Source: an uncultured Lachnospiraceae bacterium (GTDB lineage Bacteria > Bacillota > Clostridia > Lachnospirales > Lachnospiraceae). From it: a stretch of DNA of 64,000 bases. This document shows, in pieces, positions 9,401 through 18,344 of this stretch; positions within the stretch are counted from its first letter, which is position 1, and each line of letters begins with the position of its first letter. The translations under genes and the position numbers were made by a program. The notes under the pieces are model-generated. The model was not told the DNA's origin, did no database searches, and was given only the letters and a program-made list of their open reading frames with translations. The stretch covers positions 186,436-250,435 of the forward strand of contig CAJTUB010000004.1 in assembly GCA_910579465.1 (NCBI GenBank), in the 5' to 3' direction.

Positions 9401-10594
9401 TTTAAGCTTTACTATGATGCAGACCATATGCATGACTTTGAGGACTATGATGTAGATGCTATCCGCACGCCGTTACTCCAGGTGATGCAGCTGCTATGCT
9501 TTGATTCTCCGGCAGTGAAGCTTTATCCGGACCGGATGGAAGTAGAATATACCAATACGGAGCCGCACCTGCCATTCCAGGATGTTATTTTCCATTCGAA
9601 GAACGGAGATAACTTTAAGATTAAGTGCGAGGGCTCTGCTATTTTGAACCGGCAGAATTTCGGTATCCTGCTTGAAGTAAAGAGTAAAGGAACGAATAAA
9701 GATTATCGGCAGTTTACGATGTTTAAGGCGCCGATTTACCTGAGTATGAATGACCTGGATATCAGTGTTGATACCTTTAAGGAGGAATATTCCTTCGGCG
9801 CGTTGGTGAATATTGCGTTTCTTGATTTCGGGATAGGGGCAAAGGCTGCGTTCAAGGGCTTTGTACCGGATAAGTTTACGCTGATTGTAGATAAGGATGT
9901 CAATACGACGATGGGAGGGATTCCGCTTACATTCAGTAAGTTTTTGTTTGGGGCAGAGGATATCGCGCCGGCGTTAACCGAACGTGATTTTATGAAGCTG
10001 AAGATTGTAGGCGGTCTGGATATTGCAGCGGCAAAGATTTCAGCGTTTTTCCCGGCATTAAGCAGATTCGTAGGAGATATCAGCGCCTTTTCCATGCCGG
10101 ACACGAAAATGGAGCTGGATTTGCAGCCGCTCGGGTTTTCGGCAGAGGCAAAGCTTAATTTTCTTGAAAAAATCCAGCTGCTGCAGGCACAGCTGAAAAT
10201 CGGTACCTTTGAGTATTCGAGCGAGCTTTTAGAGATGGACTCCGCTACGGTAAGCGGTCTGATGGCGGCATTAAAGAAGGGAATCAGCTGGGAGATAGAG
10301 GACTGCAAGGTTGATATTTCTGCGACAGGAGAGATTGATGCCCTGAGCCGGTTCTTTGGCATACAGCTGCGCGATGCGCGTGTGCTGGTAGATATCAAGT
10401 GGTGGCTGTTCCATAAGAGCATCGAGAAGGAAGCGGACACATTGCTCGGGCTGTACTTCAAAGAGAACGGGGACCCGCAGTTCATGCTTATTCTTAGCAG
10501 CTATGAGAAGGACGGGAAGAGAGAAAAGATCTGTCTTTACATAGACAAAAATGGAAATACCGGAAGTAAAGACAGCATGAAGAAAATCAAATAA
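6443..10594 (+). CDS. Giant membrane-anchored von Willebrand A protein
   Basis: A 1383-residue protein. Two membrane helices occupy about residues 5-24 and 30-50. An alpha-helical, TPR-like region follows (about 60-480), then a charged Glu/Lys linker. A von Willebrand A domain (about 577-755) has an intact metal site: DVSGS beginning at Asp583, the FGGTS threonine and MTDGED (Asp675). The last 600 residues are mostly beta-rich and resemble nothing I can name. Start ATG follows GGAGG/AAAGGAG. A second secreted protein follows after 28 bp. vWA domains usually bind a partner protein through a metal ion; here the partner is plausibly the next gene. Function unknown. Confidence 0.85.
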   Translation: MNIFMQFGAGLLAATVIVWAYLILRKGKPKWGFVYAGILTAACAVVLVCGLIRKTPEKAGAPVPLSKEEWISFAYSFVEIGAYEEASDMIGDYSTRYGYDEECSLLAARIYALQGDCKAADGIYRRLLQSEAASLIEQEYACVSQKSSDSTAASAMIRYLEKNGKNPAEYGYAPGAGEKPGITQETITEAVLAAVKEGYRTKDFEKTAQYVRQAEALYDKYAAEGTDYLDEEEIREIKDVRKNLKKLKEKGDGAALTDCVREALLYMNLLLKDYKAVAESIDDNATYKELVLAAELYMEGAVKDKDFSEAYTAAYGKDADAAGEKLKEIYAAQKADMEKEEAEELGLLVKFWKTGLKYPALAKMKNSLSEGMKNGRAGRDASKVYLALAKMEHYFENEKSRTSNLTEAVNSGYACWDEEYSSAMNQIYGVIHDSESAGDIINVPDYVEKVLDRAMPVEVYELLPSAEEEGLSLYALEDVFQDGTGDVQEQPEEKPEKEGESEKEFQQAFAEYVSEVKSSITIGHIDTGEFETVKASLVISSDYADNSKKLKEILSVYDCGLEITDFTVEKVTYDSVRTYLVCDVSGSMAGSIQNLREAVIKYINGRGANEQIAICSFSYGIEGTVPFGSEDNALTEFANRMYAFGGTSIYPTLKSVLESFDPEYGSNNIIILMTDGEDGYMASYETIRTELAQLASERNATVYTLGLGQVDTSYLSAIAGSCKGKFVYVSDSTSLDTFYQLLHSQVDNQYILTYKAADTLTGTDRMLEVKLRDGNVSDRKTYSILDDVPDGAEDGQGPAVNRMFLRGLGVRSITKGNQAVKNTLLGSGFTPEGHAVLRLLGDRKYTMELTYVNEGCYEFMVPAETAAGVYDVEVTIGGKKAVIKSGLSIVDPEKIMEVAFGPYVFTASQCTKNGKESIKLGGNVVLNGWLNFKGDLELKGDLENDTTIRVTDSTGSYVMFDAESAVGLGRYFAENGVVLDIPALNEFKLYYDADHMHDFEDYDVDAIRTPLLQVMQLLCFDSPAVKLYPDRMEVEYTNTEPHLPFQDVIFHSKNGDNFKIKCEGSAILNRQNFGILLEVKSKGTNKDYRQFTMFKAPIYLSMNDLDISVDTFKEEYSFGALVNIAFLDFGIGAKAAFKGFVPDKFTLIVDKDVNTTMGGIPLTFSKFLFGAEDIAPALTERDFMKLKIVGGLDIAAAKISAFFPALSRFVGDISAFSMPDTKMELDLQPLGFSAEAKLNFLEKIQLLQAQLKIGTFEYSSELLEMDSATVSGLMAALKKGISWEIEDCKVDISATGEIDALSRFFGIQLRDARVLVDIKWWLFHKSIEKEADTLLGLYFKENGDPQFMLILSSYEKDGKREKICLYIDKNGNTGSKDSMKKIK

Positions 10595-10622
10595 GAGGAC
10601 ATAGGAGGAAAGAAAGGCAAAT

Positions 10623-12521
10623 ATGAAACGATATAGAAAGAGGCTGCAAAAGACAGCAACAGCAGTGGCAGTCCTGCTGCTTGCCCTGCTGTTGGTCTGC
10701 CCGGCGCAGGCGATGGCGGAGGAAACGGAAGCAGAGTTTATTTATCTGGAAACGCCGGGCGAGTTTACCGTGATGTTTACCTACGACGGAGAACAGCCGG
10801 AGATTGTGTTTATTTCACCGTCCGGGAAAGAGTATGGAGAAGGAATTTCTTCCGAAGAGGAGTTTTTGTATGCCCACGGAAGCTCCGGGGGATGGAGCAC
10901 CTATAAGGTGCTTCACGGGGAAGCCGGACAGTGGCGGCTCCGCTGTGATAAAAAGAATAATGAGGAAATTACATACCAGCTGGTAGAGGTAGTAAACGGA
11001 ATCTGTATCCAGTCCTTTGTGATAGAGAAAATAGAGGACGGCTCTGCCACAGTGGCATTTGAGGTTACAAAGGGGGAGGAGGAGACCGAATATGCGTATA
11101 CGATTTCTGCTGTAACCGGAGCATCGGATGCGCTGGTAAAAAAAGAGCTGAAAACCGGGAGGGCGTCTACCGGGACACGGATGGAGGAAAGTATGCCGCT
11201 TACGATATCAAGCGGCGAAAATTACCGGCTTTTGCTTGAGGTAGTGCATGAGGGAAGTGTAGAAACCTTTGATTCCATGGAGATGGAGCCGTTTTCCTAT
11301 GAAAATCCGGCTACCGCGGAGGCAATCGGGAATTTCAGCATCGACCTTGATATGGAGAGCGGATTGTGTCAGGTGAACTGGAAGGATTTTGCCATCCAGG
11401 GAAGGGAGGTACAGTATAAGCTGACAGCGGTGGCTGACGGCAATACGGAGGAGCCGGTTTACAGCGCGGCTGCAAAGGATACTGCCACATCGTTTTACGT
11501 CCCGGCAAAGGCAAAGAAGCTGGCAATTACGATTTCTTATGTGAAAGACGGAGTGGCTTCCAAAGCAAAAACCAAAGAGATTGACTTAGAAGGCGGGGAA
11601 TATCTGAAGGTACTGACAGAGAACATTACCAGCGATGCCACACTTACGCTGGAGTATCAGACAACGGAGCCTGTGGAGCTGTATCTGACTTTGAACAAGG
11701 AAGGCGGCGTGTATGCAATCAAGGGGAAGGGTACGCTTCTCTTTGCTTTGGAGAACGGACAGAATACGATAGAGGCATACTTTGAAGGAAACGAAGGAAT
11801 TGTCTACAGGGTAAGCAAAGAGGTTTACTATAGTTTTGTTTCACCAGTGATTACGCTTTATGAAGAGCTGGACGGAAAGGTATTCGTAACAGAGACGGCG
11901 TGCATTGCAGGAAAGATAGAAAACGCCTCTGCGCTTACGGTCAACGGCGTTTCTGTCGAAGTAGGTGAAGGAGGGAGTTTTGCCTATGATGTACCGTTAG
12001 CTGCCGGAAAGAACGAAGTGACGATTGTTGCCCTGGCAGAAAACGGCGTAAGTACGGCAAGGACACTTACAATAACAAATGAGGCGGCAGGCAGCCAGAA
12101 AGAAGGAACCGGAACGGAAGCAGGCGATGTACCAACAAGTGCAGCCGCATTGCCGGAGATGAAGGCGGCAGGATGGTTTCCTCTGATTGCATCTGCAATA
12201 CTGGCGCTGGTGCTGGTGGCGGTATTTCTTCTTGCTATGGCAAAGAAAAAGAAAGGACCTGCCATTTTCCTGATGGTTCTTTTGGGCTGTACGGCATTGG
12301 CAACGGGTTTCCTTTATTTCCGTCTGCATACCTTTAATAACAGCCTCAGGTATGTTTCACTTGCAAAGGACTCTGCCGTGCTTGCTTCCAGATATCTTAC
12401 CTATGAGACTTATGCCGGCTATGCCGCAAAGGGAGCAGCTGCGCTGTTTCTGGCGGCGGCAGCCGCATTTACGGTGGGGATGCTGCTAAAAAAGAAAGCA
12501 AAAGGGAAGAAAAAGGAGTAA
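10623..12521 (+). CDS. Secreted, C-terminally anchored Fn3-like protein
   Basis: A 632-residue protein with a signal peptide (residues 1-34, cleavage near AMA-EE). Several beta-sandwich segments of fibronectin III or Ig type follow, about 40-500. Near the C-terminus there is an Ala/Glu-rich linker and three hydrophobic helices (about 527-548, 553-572, 600-622) ending in a Lys-rich cytoplasmic tail. It is 28 bp downstream of the vWA gene with its own AGGAGG, so the two form an operon and probably meet at the outer face of the membrane. No catalytic motif was recognised. Confidence 0.8.
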   Translation: MKRYRKRLQKTATAVAVLLLALLLVCPAQAMAEETEAEFIYLETPGEFTVMFTYDGEQPEIVFISPSGKEYGEGISSEEEFLYAHGSSGGWSTYKVLHGEAGQWRLRCDKKNNEEITYQLVEVVNGICIQSFVIEKIEDGSATVAFEVTKGEEETEYAYTISAVTGASDALVKKELKTGRASTGTRMEESMPLTISSGENYRLLLEVVHEGSVETFDSMEMEPFSYENPATAEAIGNFSIDLDMESGLCQVNWKDFAIQGREVQYKLTAVADGNTEEPVYSAAAKDTATSFYVPAKAKKLAITISYVKDGVASKAKTKEIDLEGGEYLKVLTENITSDATLTLEYQTTEPVELYLTLNKEGGVYAIKGKGTLLFALENGQNTIEAYFEGNEGIVYRVSKEVYYSFVSPVITLYEELDGKVFVTETACIAGKIENASALTVNGVSVEVGEGGSFAYDVPLAAGKNEVTIVALAENGVSTARTLTITNEAAGSQKEGTGTEAGDVPTSAAALPEMKAAGWFPLIASAILALVLVAVFLLAMAKKKKGPAIFLMVLLGCTALATGFLYFRLHTFNNSLRYVSLAKDSAVLASRYLTYETYAGYAAKGAAALFLAAAAAFTVGMLLKKKAKGKKKE

Positions 12522-12585
12522 GAGCAATCCCAAGGAGCAGTGATGGAACTGCTGCTTTGCAGGGAGCCTTGAAAGGAGGGGCGTT

Positions 12586-14916
12586 ATGAAATTTAACAAT
12601 GGCTGTTGGTTACAAAAGGAAGGGTATCAGTGTTTTGCACCTGCAGAGGCTTATTTTGTAAAGACCACAGAAGATGAGGTAACGATTTGTGCGCCGACCG
12701 GACGTATTTATAATAAAGGATGTACGTTAGGCGGAATCAATCTGACAGTTCATATCACCTCTCCGCAGAAGGGTGTGCTGCGGGTACAGACCTGTCATCA
12801 TATCGGGACCGTAGTGCAGGAACCGGCATTTGAGCTGAATCTGGAAAGGGTGCCGTTGAAGGTTACAGAGACCGGCGAGCGTATCTGTATTGAGAGCGGC
12901 CGCCTGTCTCTGGAGATTACGAAAAATCCGTGGAGCATGACCTATCTGTGGGACGGCAGGGTGCTTACCAGAAGCACCGGCAAGGACCTTGCGCTAATCA
13001 AGACGAACTGGCGGGGAGAGTATTATGATAAGGGAGACGGTACGGAAACCTATCTCAGACAGCAGCTTTCCCTCGGAGTAGGCGAGCTGCTTTATGGTAC
13101 TGGCGAGCATTTTACGCCTTTTGTAAAGAACGGGCAAAGCATTGACCTTTGGAATGAGGACGGAGGCACCGGAACGGAACAGGCGTATAAGAATATTCCG
13201 TTTTATCTGTCCAACCGCAATTACGGTGTTTTTGTCAATCATCCGGAGCGGGTGTCTTTTGAGCTTGGTACGGAGGAGGTAACCAAAGCGGCATTTTCTG
13301 TTGAGGGAGGGTATCTGGATTATTTCCTGTTTGCAGGTGCGTCCATGAAGGAGGTACTGACAGCGTATACGGATCTTACCGGGAAGCCTTCGCTTCCGCC
13401 GCCGTGGACCTTCGGGCTGTGGCTGTCGACTTCCTTTACTACGGATTATGATGAAAAGACCGTAATGAACTTTATTGACGGGATGCAGAGGAGAGGCATT
13501 CCGCTCAGGACCTTTCATTTTGACTGCTGCTGGATGAAGGAGTTCCACTGGTCGGATTTTATATGGGATGAACGGGTATTCCCGGACCCTGCGGGAATGC
13601 TAAAAAGAATCAGGGAAAAGGGGCTTAAGGTCTGTGTCTGGATTAATTCCTACATCGGACAGGAGTCCTGCCTGTTCCGGGAGGGCATGGAGAAGGGCTA
13701 CTTTATCAGGCGTCCTGATGGGAAGGTATTTCAATGGGATATGTGGCAGCCGGGGATGGCAATCGTAGACTTTACGAATCCGGAGGCGTGGACATGGTTC
13801 CAGCAGAAGCTGGAGGTACTGCTGGATATGGGGGTGGACTGCTTTAAGACGGACTTCGGGGAGCGGATTCCGGAGGAGGCACTTTATCATAACGGTGCCG
13901 ACCCGAAAAAGATGCATAACTACTATACCTATTTATATAATAAATGTGTGTATGAGCTTCTGGAACGAAAGCGCGGAAAGGGAGAAGCGGTACTGTTTGC
14001 ACGTTCTGCTACCGCAGGCGGGCAGCGCTTTCCGGTACACTGGGGCGGGGACTGCCGGTCGGATTATGAGTCAATGGAAGAAAGTCTGCGGGGAGGCCTG
14101 TCGCTGCTTATGAGCGGCTTCGGCTTCTGGGCGCACGACATCGGAGGCTTCGAGCATACCTCTACGCCGGATGTTTATAAAAGATGGGTGGCGTTCGGGC
14201 TGCTTTCCTCCCACAGCCGCCTGCACGGCAGCACCTCCTACCGGGTGCCGTGGCTCTATGATGAAGAGGCGGTGGAGGTGTGCCGGTTCTTTACCTGTCT
14301 GAAGGCAAGGCTGATGCCATATCTGTATGAGTCGGCGGTTTATGCGAGCGTGACAGGAGTTCCGGTTATGCGGAGTATGGTGCTGGAGTTTAGCGGAGAC
14401 CCAAACTGCAGTTATCTGGCACGGCAGTACATGCTGGGAGACAGTCTGCTGGTTGCTCCGGTGTTCCGTGAGGATAGTATTGCGGAGTATTATCTGCCGG
14501 AGGGGCTCTGGACGGACTTCTTTACCGGAGAGACAAGACAGGGAGGCAGATGGTATACGGAAAGGCACGGGTATCTCAGTATTCCGCTTATGGTGCGGCA
14601 AAACTCCATTGTGGCGCTGGGCGCCAGGGAGGACAGACCAGACTATAATTATGCGGAGAATGCAGAGCTGCGGATTTATGAAGTGTCCGAGGGTGACCGT
14701 GTAGAAAAGACCGTATATGGCATGGACAACAGGGCGGAGCTGACACTTTGCGTCATGCAGAAGGACGGGAAGCTTTTGCTGGATGCAGAGGCAGGGAAGC
14801 CGTACCGTATCCGTCTGGTGAACCGTATCGCAGTATCCGCACAGGGAGCTGAAATTGCAGTCGAAGGAAACGATACCATAGTGATACCGGAGGCGTCCCA
14901 TATGGAAGTTTTCTGA
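12586..14916 (+). CDS. yicI: GH31 alpha-xylosidase/alpha-glucosidase, YicI-like
   Basis: A 776-residue cytoplasmic glycoside hydrolase family 31 enzyme releasing alpha-linked xylose or glucose from oligosaccharides. It carries the N-terminal beta-sandwich, the GEHFTPFVKNGQ active-site insert and a TIM barrel with the nucleophile in KTDFGERIP (Asp423). The acid/base lies in HWGGDCRSD (Asp489), and SGFGFWAHDIGGF and SSHSRLHGS follow. These motifs match the YicI (alpha-xylosidase) branch rather than plain alpha-glucosidases. No signal peptide. The next gene is a sugar-type solute-binding protein but has its own promoter, so co-regulation is only suggested. Confidence 0.92.
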   Translation: MKFNNGCWLQKEGYQCFAPAEAYFVKTTEDEVTICAPTGRIYNKGCTLGGINLTVHITSPQKGVLRVQTCHHIGTVVQEPAFELNLERVPLKVTETGERICIESGRLSLEITKNPWSMTYLWDGRVLTRSTGKDLALIKTNWRGEYYDKGDGTETYLRQQLSLGVGELLYGTGEHFTPFVKNGQSIDLWNEDGGTGTEQAYKNIPFYLSNRNYGVFVNHPERVSFELGTEEVTKAAFSVEGGYLDYFLFAGASMKEVLTAYTDLTGKPSLPPPWTFGLWLSTSFTTDYDEKTVMNFIDGMQRRGIPLRTFHFDCCWMKEFHWSDFIWDERVFPDPAGMLKRIREKGLKVCVWINSYIGQESCLFREGMEKGYFIRRPDGKVFQWDMWQPGMAIVDFTNPEAWTWFQQKLEVLLDMGVDCFKTDFGERIPEEALYHNGADPKKMHNYYTYLYNKCVYELLERKRGKGEAVLFARSATAGGQRFPVHWGGDCRSDYESMEESLRGGLSLLMSGFGFWAHDIGGFEHTSTPDVYKRWVAFGLLSSHSRLHGSTSYRVPWLYDEEAVEVCRFFTCLKARLMPYLYESAVYASVTGVPVMRSMVLEFSGDPNCSYLARQYMLGDSLLVAPVFREDSIAEYYLPEGLWTDFFTGETRQGGRWYTERHGYLSIPLMVRQNSIVALGAREDRPDYNYAENAELRIYEVSEGDRVEKTVYGMDNRAELTLCVMQKDGKLLLDAEAGKPYRIRLVNRIAVSAQGAEIAVEGNDTIVIPEASHMEVF

Positions 14917-14995
14917 TATCTGGGAAAGAGAAATGAAAAGGGCCTATCAAACATAAAGCGGCATGCAAAATGAGGAAACTCAAGAAGCCTTTTCC

Positions 14996-15024
14996 TTGAC
15001 AGGGATAGAATAAAATGATATAGT
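14996..15024 (+). promoter_or_regulatory. Promoter of the solute-binding lipoprotein gene
   Basis: A perfect TTGACA (14996-15001), a 17-bp spacer and TATAGT (15019-15024) lie 58 bp before the lipoprotein start. Confidence 0.75.
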
Positions 15025-15082
15025 TAAAGTGACATTATACATAAGTAATTTACGGGGATAACGTAGATTTTGGAGATGAATT

Positions 15083-16348
15083 ATGAAGCATAAAAATATC
15101 AGGACTATTCTGGCGGCAGCGCTTCTGGGACTCGTGCCGCTCGGGCTGGCAGGCTGTTCGGCGCGCTTAAAACCGCTTCCTACGGTGAAGCTTTCGGTAT
15201 GGTGGAGTGATGAGGATGACAGGGAGCTGATTTATGAGACAATAGAAGCGTTTAAAAAGGAATATGCAAAGGAAGCAGTATTTGAAGTGACAGTGAGTAC
15301 GGAAAGCGTTCTGACCCTCCGGGATACTGTGCTGGCGAACCCTTCGGCGGCGGCGGACATCTATATGTTTGCAGACGACCAGTTTGACGCTCTCCGGGAT
15401 GTGGGCGCACTGCTCGAAATAACCGAAAATGCGGACAGTATTATAGCTGCAAACGGCGGCGTGGAGAACGGTGCATGCCGTGCCGCAATGGACGACGGAA
15501 AGCTGTATGCTTACCCGGTAACGGCAGGAAACGGATATTTCCTGTATTATAATTCGGCATACTTTACCGGGGAGGATATTAAGGACCTTGACACGATGGT
15601 TGAAATATCCGCAAGGAACGGGAAGAAAACCTCAATGGACTACTCGAGCGGCTGGTACATATACTCTTTCTTCCGGGGCGCCGGACTGGAGCTCGGGATG
15701 AACGAGGACGGAGTTACGAATTACTGCAACTGGAATACAACTGATGCAAAGTATAAGGGCGTCGATGTTGCCGAGGCAATGCTTTCGCTTGCTACGCGGG
15801 ACGGCTTTCTCTGTTGTGATGACGACGGCTTTTTGGACGGGGTTAAGGACGGAAGCATCATTGCAGGCATCAATGGCGCCTGGAATGTTGAAACCGTAAA
15901 GGGTGCATGGGGAGAGAATTTCGCCGCAGCAAAGCTGCCATGCTATACGCTGGCAGGAGATAAGGTGCAGATGTGCAGCTTTTCCGGCTACAAGCTGCTC
16001 GGAGTAAACGCTTATTCTGAGAACAGCAGCTGGGCGATGAAGCTTGCGGAGTATCTTTCCTCCGAGGAGACGCAGGTAAAGAGATTTGAGATTATCGGAG
16101 AATGTCCTTCCAATGTGAACGCTGCGTCGTCTCCGGTTGTCCGTTCCTCACCTGCGGTGACTGCACTTTCAGAGCAGTCGCGGTATGCTGATACCCAGCG
16201 CATTGCGAATACCTACTGGAATCCGTCGTATATTTTCGGTATTACGCTTGCCGGCGGCAATCCTGACCATAAGGAGCTGCAGGAGCTGTTAGATATCATG
16301 GTAAACGGAATCATTGCCCAGCCTGAGGAGACTTCAGGAACGGACTGA
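15083..16348 (+). CDS. ABC-type extracellular solute-binding lipoprotein
   Basis: A 421-residue lipoprotein with lipobox LAGC (Cys about 25). It belongs to the family 1 (MalE-like) binding-protein fold: the opening VKLSVWWSDEDD, the ADIYMFADDQFDAL segment and the INGAWNVETVKGAWGENFAAAKLP region are typical. It would bind a sugar or oligosaccharide outside the membrane. No permease or ATPase gene is nearby, so the transporter must be encoded elsewhere or it acts as a sensor partner. It is 57 bp before an HD-GYP signalling gene, which favours a sensory link. Confidence 0.88.
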   Translation: MKHKNIRTILAAALLGLVPLGLAGCSARLKPLPTVKLSVWWSDEDDRELIYETIEAFKKEYAKEAVFEVTVSTESVLTLRDTVLANPSAAADIYMFADDQFDALRDVGALLEITENADSIIAANGGVENGACRAAMDDGKLYAYPVTAGNGYFLYYNSAYFTGEDIKDLDTMVEISARNGKKTSMDYSSGWYIYSFFRGAGLELGMNEDGVTNYCNWNTTDAKYKGVDVAEAMLSLATRDGFLCCDDDGFLDGVKDGSIIAGINGAWNVETVKGAWGENFAAAKLPCYTLAGDKVQMCSFSGYKLLGVNAYSENSSWAMKLAEYLSSEETQVKRFEIIGECPSNVNAASSPVVRSSPAVTALSEQSRYADTQRIANTYWNPSYIFGITLAGGNPDHKELQELLDIMVNGIIAQPEETSGTD

Positions 16349-16405
16349 TGACTGGACGGAGTGCTTTTTCCGACAGAGGGCGGAGAGACCGCCGGGAGAT
16401 TTTGT

Positions 16406-17764
16406 ATGAAGCTTATGAAACGAATTCCTTTTCAGATATTTGTACTGATTTTTTTTGCCGGGGTTGTAGGCACTTCAGGGATGCTTATCATGCATTACAA
16501 CCTGAATGAAATTTCAGGGAATTACGAACAGATTATAGAGGAATGTCTGGAGGACAGGTTTAATATGTATGATTTATGCCGTTTGATGAACCGGCACCAT
16601 ATTACCGTTTCGTGGTATGCCCTGTCAGACTCCTCTGAAGAGAAGCTTTCTTATAAAGACGGGGCTGCACAGCTGAAGTCGGAAGTAATGGAGATATTGG
16701 GTGAGCTGAAGGAAAGCATTTCGGGAAATGAAAAGGAGCAGCTCTTCCACACCGTGTATTCCAATACCATAAGCTATTTTAATAGTGCAGAGAATGTATT
16801 CCGGATGGGCAGCGAGAGCAGTGATGCTACCGCCAAGTATTATATCACAACTTATTTGGCGAACTTTATCAATAACGTAAGCACCAATACGGACCTTATG
16901 GACGGCTATATTGCTCAGGAAATGGATGCGATTGGCGAAAAAATGGAGCGGAGCATTGATATAGCTGAAATCAGCGAAACGGTATGCATTTTGTGTATTA
17001 TTATCGTTGTAGTAGTGTGCATTGTTCTGTGCGTCAGCATAACGTCACGTTTGGAAAAGTACAAAAATCAGCTTGAAGAGGAAAATGAGCGCAAGGCGCA
17101 GGATTTGATAGAACGTAACCGCAGGATGCTTGCCATACAGGAAAGTACCGTTATCGGTATGGCTACCCTCATTGAAAACCGTGACCATGATACCGGCGAG
17201 CATGTCAAGCGGACCAGTAAGTATGTGGAGCTTTTAACGAAAGAGGCGCAGAAGGCGGGGTACTGCACGGATATCCTGACGGACGATTATATGGAGCTGC
17301 TGATTAAGGCGGCGCCTATGCATGATATCGGGAAGATTGCGATTTCTGACAGCATCCTTCAAAAGCCGGGGAAGCTTACTGCAGAGGAGTTTCGTATTAT
17401 GCAGGGGCATACGACGGCAGGAGGACGCATTGTCGCAGAGGTATTAGGCAATATAGAGGACCAGGAGTATATCGATATCGCGGCGCAGGTTGCGGAGGGA
17501 CACCATGAGAAGTGGGATGGAAGCGGCTATCCGAATGGACTTGGCGGTGCCGGAATTCCGATTTGCGCGAGAATTATGGCGGTAGCCGATGTTTTTGATG
17601 CGCTTGTTTCCAAGCGCTGTTATAAGGAGCCGGTTTCTGTGGACGAAGCATTTCATATTATCGAGCAATCCGCCGGAAGTCATTTTGACCCTGTGCTTGC
17701 AAGGCTTTTCTGCAGTATCCGGAGTGAGATTGAAGAGGTTCTTGGCGGTAATCTGGACCGGTAG
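16406..17764 (+). CDS. Membrane HD-GYP cyclic-di-GMP phosphodiesterase
   Basis: A 452-residue protein from ATG 16406. Helix about 8-28, an extracytoplasmic helical sensor region (30-185), a second helix (about 195-215), a short coiled coil, then a full HD-GYP domain. The metal and substrate residues are visible as HDTGEHVKR, MHDIGKIAI, GHTTAGG and EGHHEKWDGSGYPNGL, followed by ADVFDAL. The family hydrolyses cyclic di-GMP or related dinucleotides. The upstream solute-binding lipoprotein could supply the signal to the outer domain; that is inference. An upstream in-frame GTG at 16361 is a less likely start. Confidence 0.92.
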   Translation: MKLMKRIPFQIFVLIFFAGVVGTSGMLIMHYNLNEISGNYEQIIEECLEDRFNMYDLCRLMNRHHITVSWYALSDSSEEKLSYKDGAAQLKSEVMEILGELKESISGNEKEQLFHTVYSNTISYFNSAENVFRMGSESSDATAKYYITTYLANFINNVSTNTDLMDGYIAQEMDAIGEKMERSIDIAEISETVCILCIIIVVVVCIVLCVSITSRLEKYKNQLEEENERKAQDLIERNRRMLAIQESTVIGMATLIENRDHDTGEHVKRTSKYVELLTKEAQKAGYCTDILTDDYMELLIKAAPMHDIGKIAISDSILQKPGKLTAEEFRIMQGHTTAGGRIVAEVLGNIEDQEYIDIAAQVAEGHHEKWDGSGYPNGLGGAGIPICARIMAVADVFDALVSKRCYKEPVSVDEAFHIIEQSAGSHFDPVLARLFCSIRSEIEEVLGGNLDR

Positions 17765-17768
17765 GTCA

Positions 17769-17825
17769 CCGGAAGCAGGCTGCGTAAAGCACAGGCTTCC
17801 GGGAGGCTTTTCGTCTTTTATAATT
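17769..17825 (+). terminator. Likely terminator after HD-GYP gene
   Basis: A perfect 8-bp stem CCGGAAGC/GCTTCCGG (17769-17776 and 17795-17802) with nested pairing is followed by a T-rich stretch (CTTTTCGTCTTTTATAA). It begins five bases after the stop codon. Confidence 0.55.
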
Positions 17826-17957
17826 ATTTTATTATTTCTTTTATGCCGTGTTTCTCTTACAACAGGCAGTCTTTTTATTCTAAAATCCACTTACATGAAA
17901 ATCGATACAAACAGGGCGGTGAAGTGCCCGGAACGTATAAATGAAAGGAGAAGTCGC

Positions 17958-18230
17958 ATGAGTGACGATATTTTTGCATTGTTGGAGCCTGCCATAACGG
18001 AGAGGCTGGGTGCCGTATTCCGCCAGAGCGAGGAGTATCAGCAGGCTGTGGCAGAGGAAAGTGCCGTATTTAAGCAGTTAAGGGAAGGGCTTACAGAGGA
18101 GCAGAAGAAGCAGCTTGACGAATACTTTACGCTGTTAAATGCAACGGCTGCCGTATGCGAACGTCTGACCTACCGGCAGGGGATGAAGGACCTTGCGGCA
18201 TTTGGCGTATCCCTGCTCCGGTCACAATAA
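17958..18230 (+). CDS. Small helical acidic protein, unknown
   Basis: A 90-residue protein starting at ATG 17958, preceded by AAAGGAG at a good distance. It is predicted to be almost entirely alpha-helical, with heptad-like Glu/Gln/Leu spacing (EEYQQAVAEESAVFKQLREG) and no Cys pairs or membrane segment. It resembles the short helical proteins often found in Lachnospiraceae, but I cannot name a function. It sits alone between two terminators or promoters. Confidence 0.7.
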   Translation: MSDDIFALLEPAITERLGAVFRQSEEYQQAVAEESAVFKQLREGLTEEQKKQLDEYFTLLNATAAVCERLTYRQGMKDLAAFGVSLLRSQ

Positions 18231-18282
18231 TCAGGCTCTGCGACCACTTGTGCAAAAAAAGCAGCCACTTCTGCAGGGGCAA

Positions 18283-18311
18283 TTGCTTTTTCATTTTCAG
18301 GGAAGTATGAT
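18283..18311 (+). promoter_or_regulatory. Promoter of the 18.3-kb lipoprotein gene
   Basis: TTGCTT (18283-18288), a 17-bp spacer and TATGAT (18306-18311) lie 33 bp before the lipoprotein start. A possible weak stem AAAAAGCA/TGCTTTTT overlaps its -35. Confidence 0.55.
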
Positions 18312-18344
18312 AAAGGTATCTAAATAAGAAAGGGGAAATTGTAT

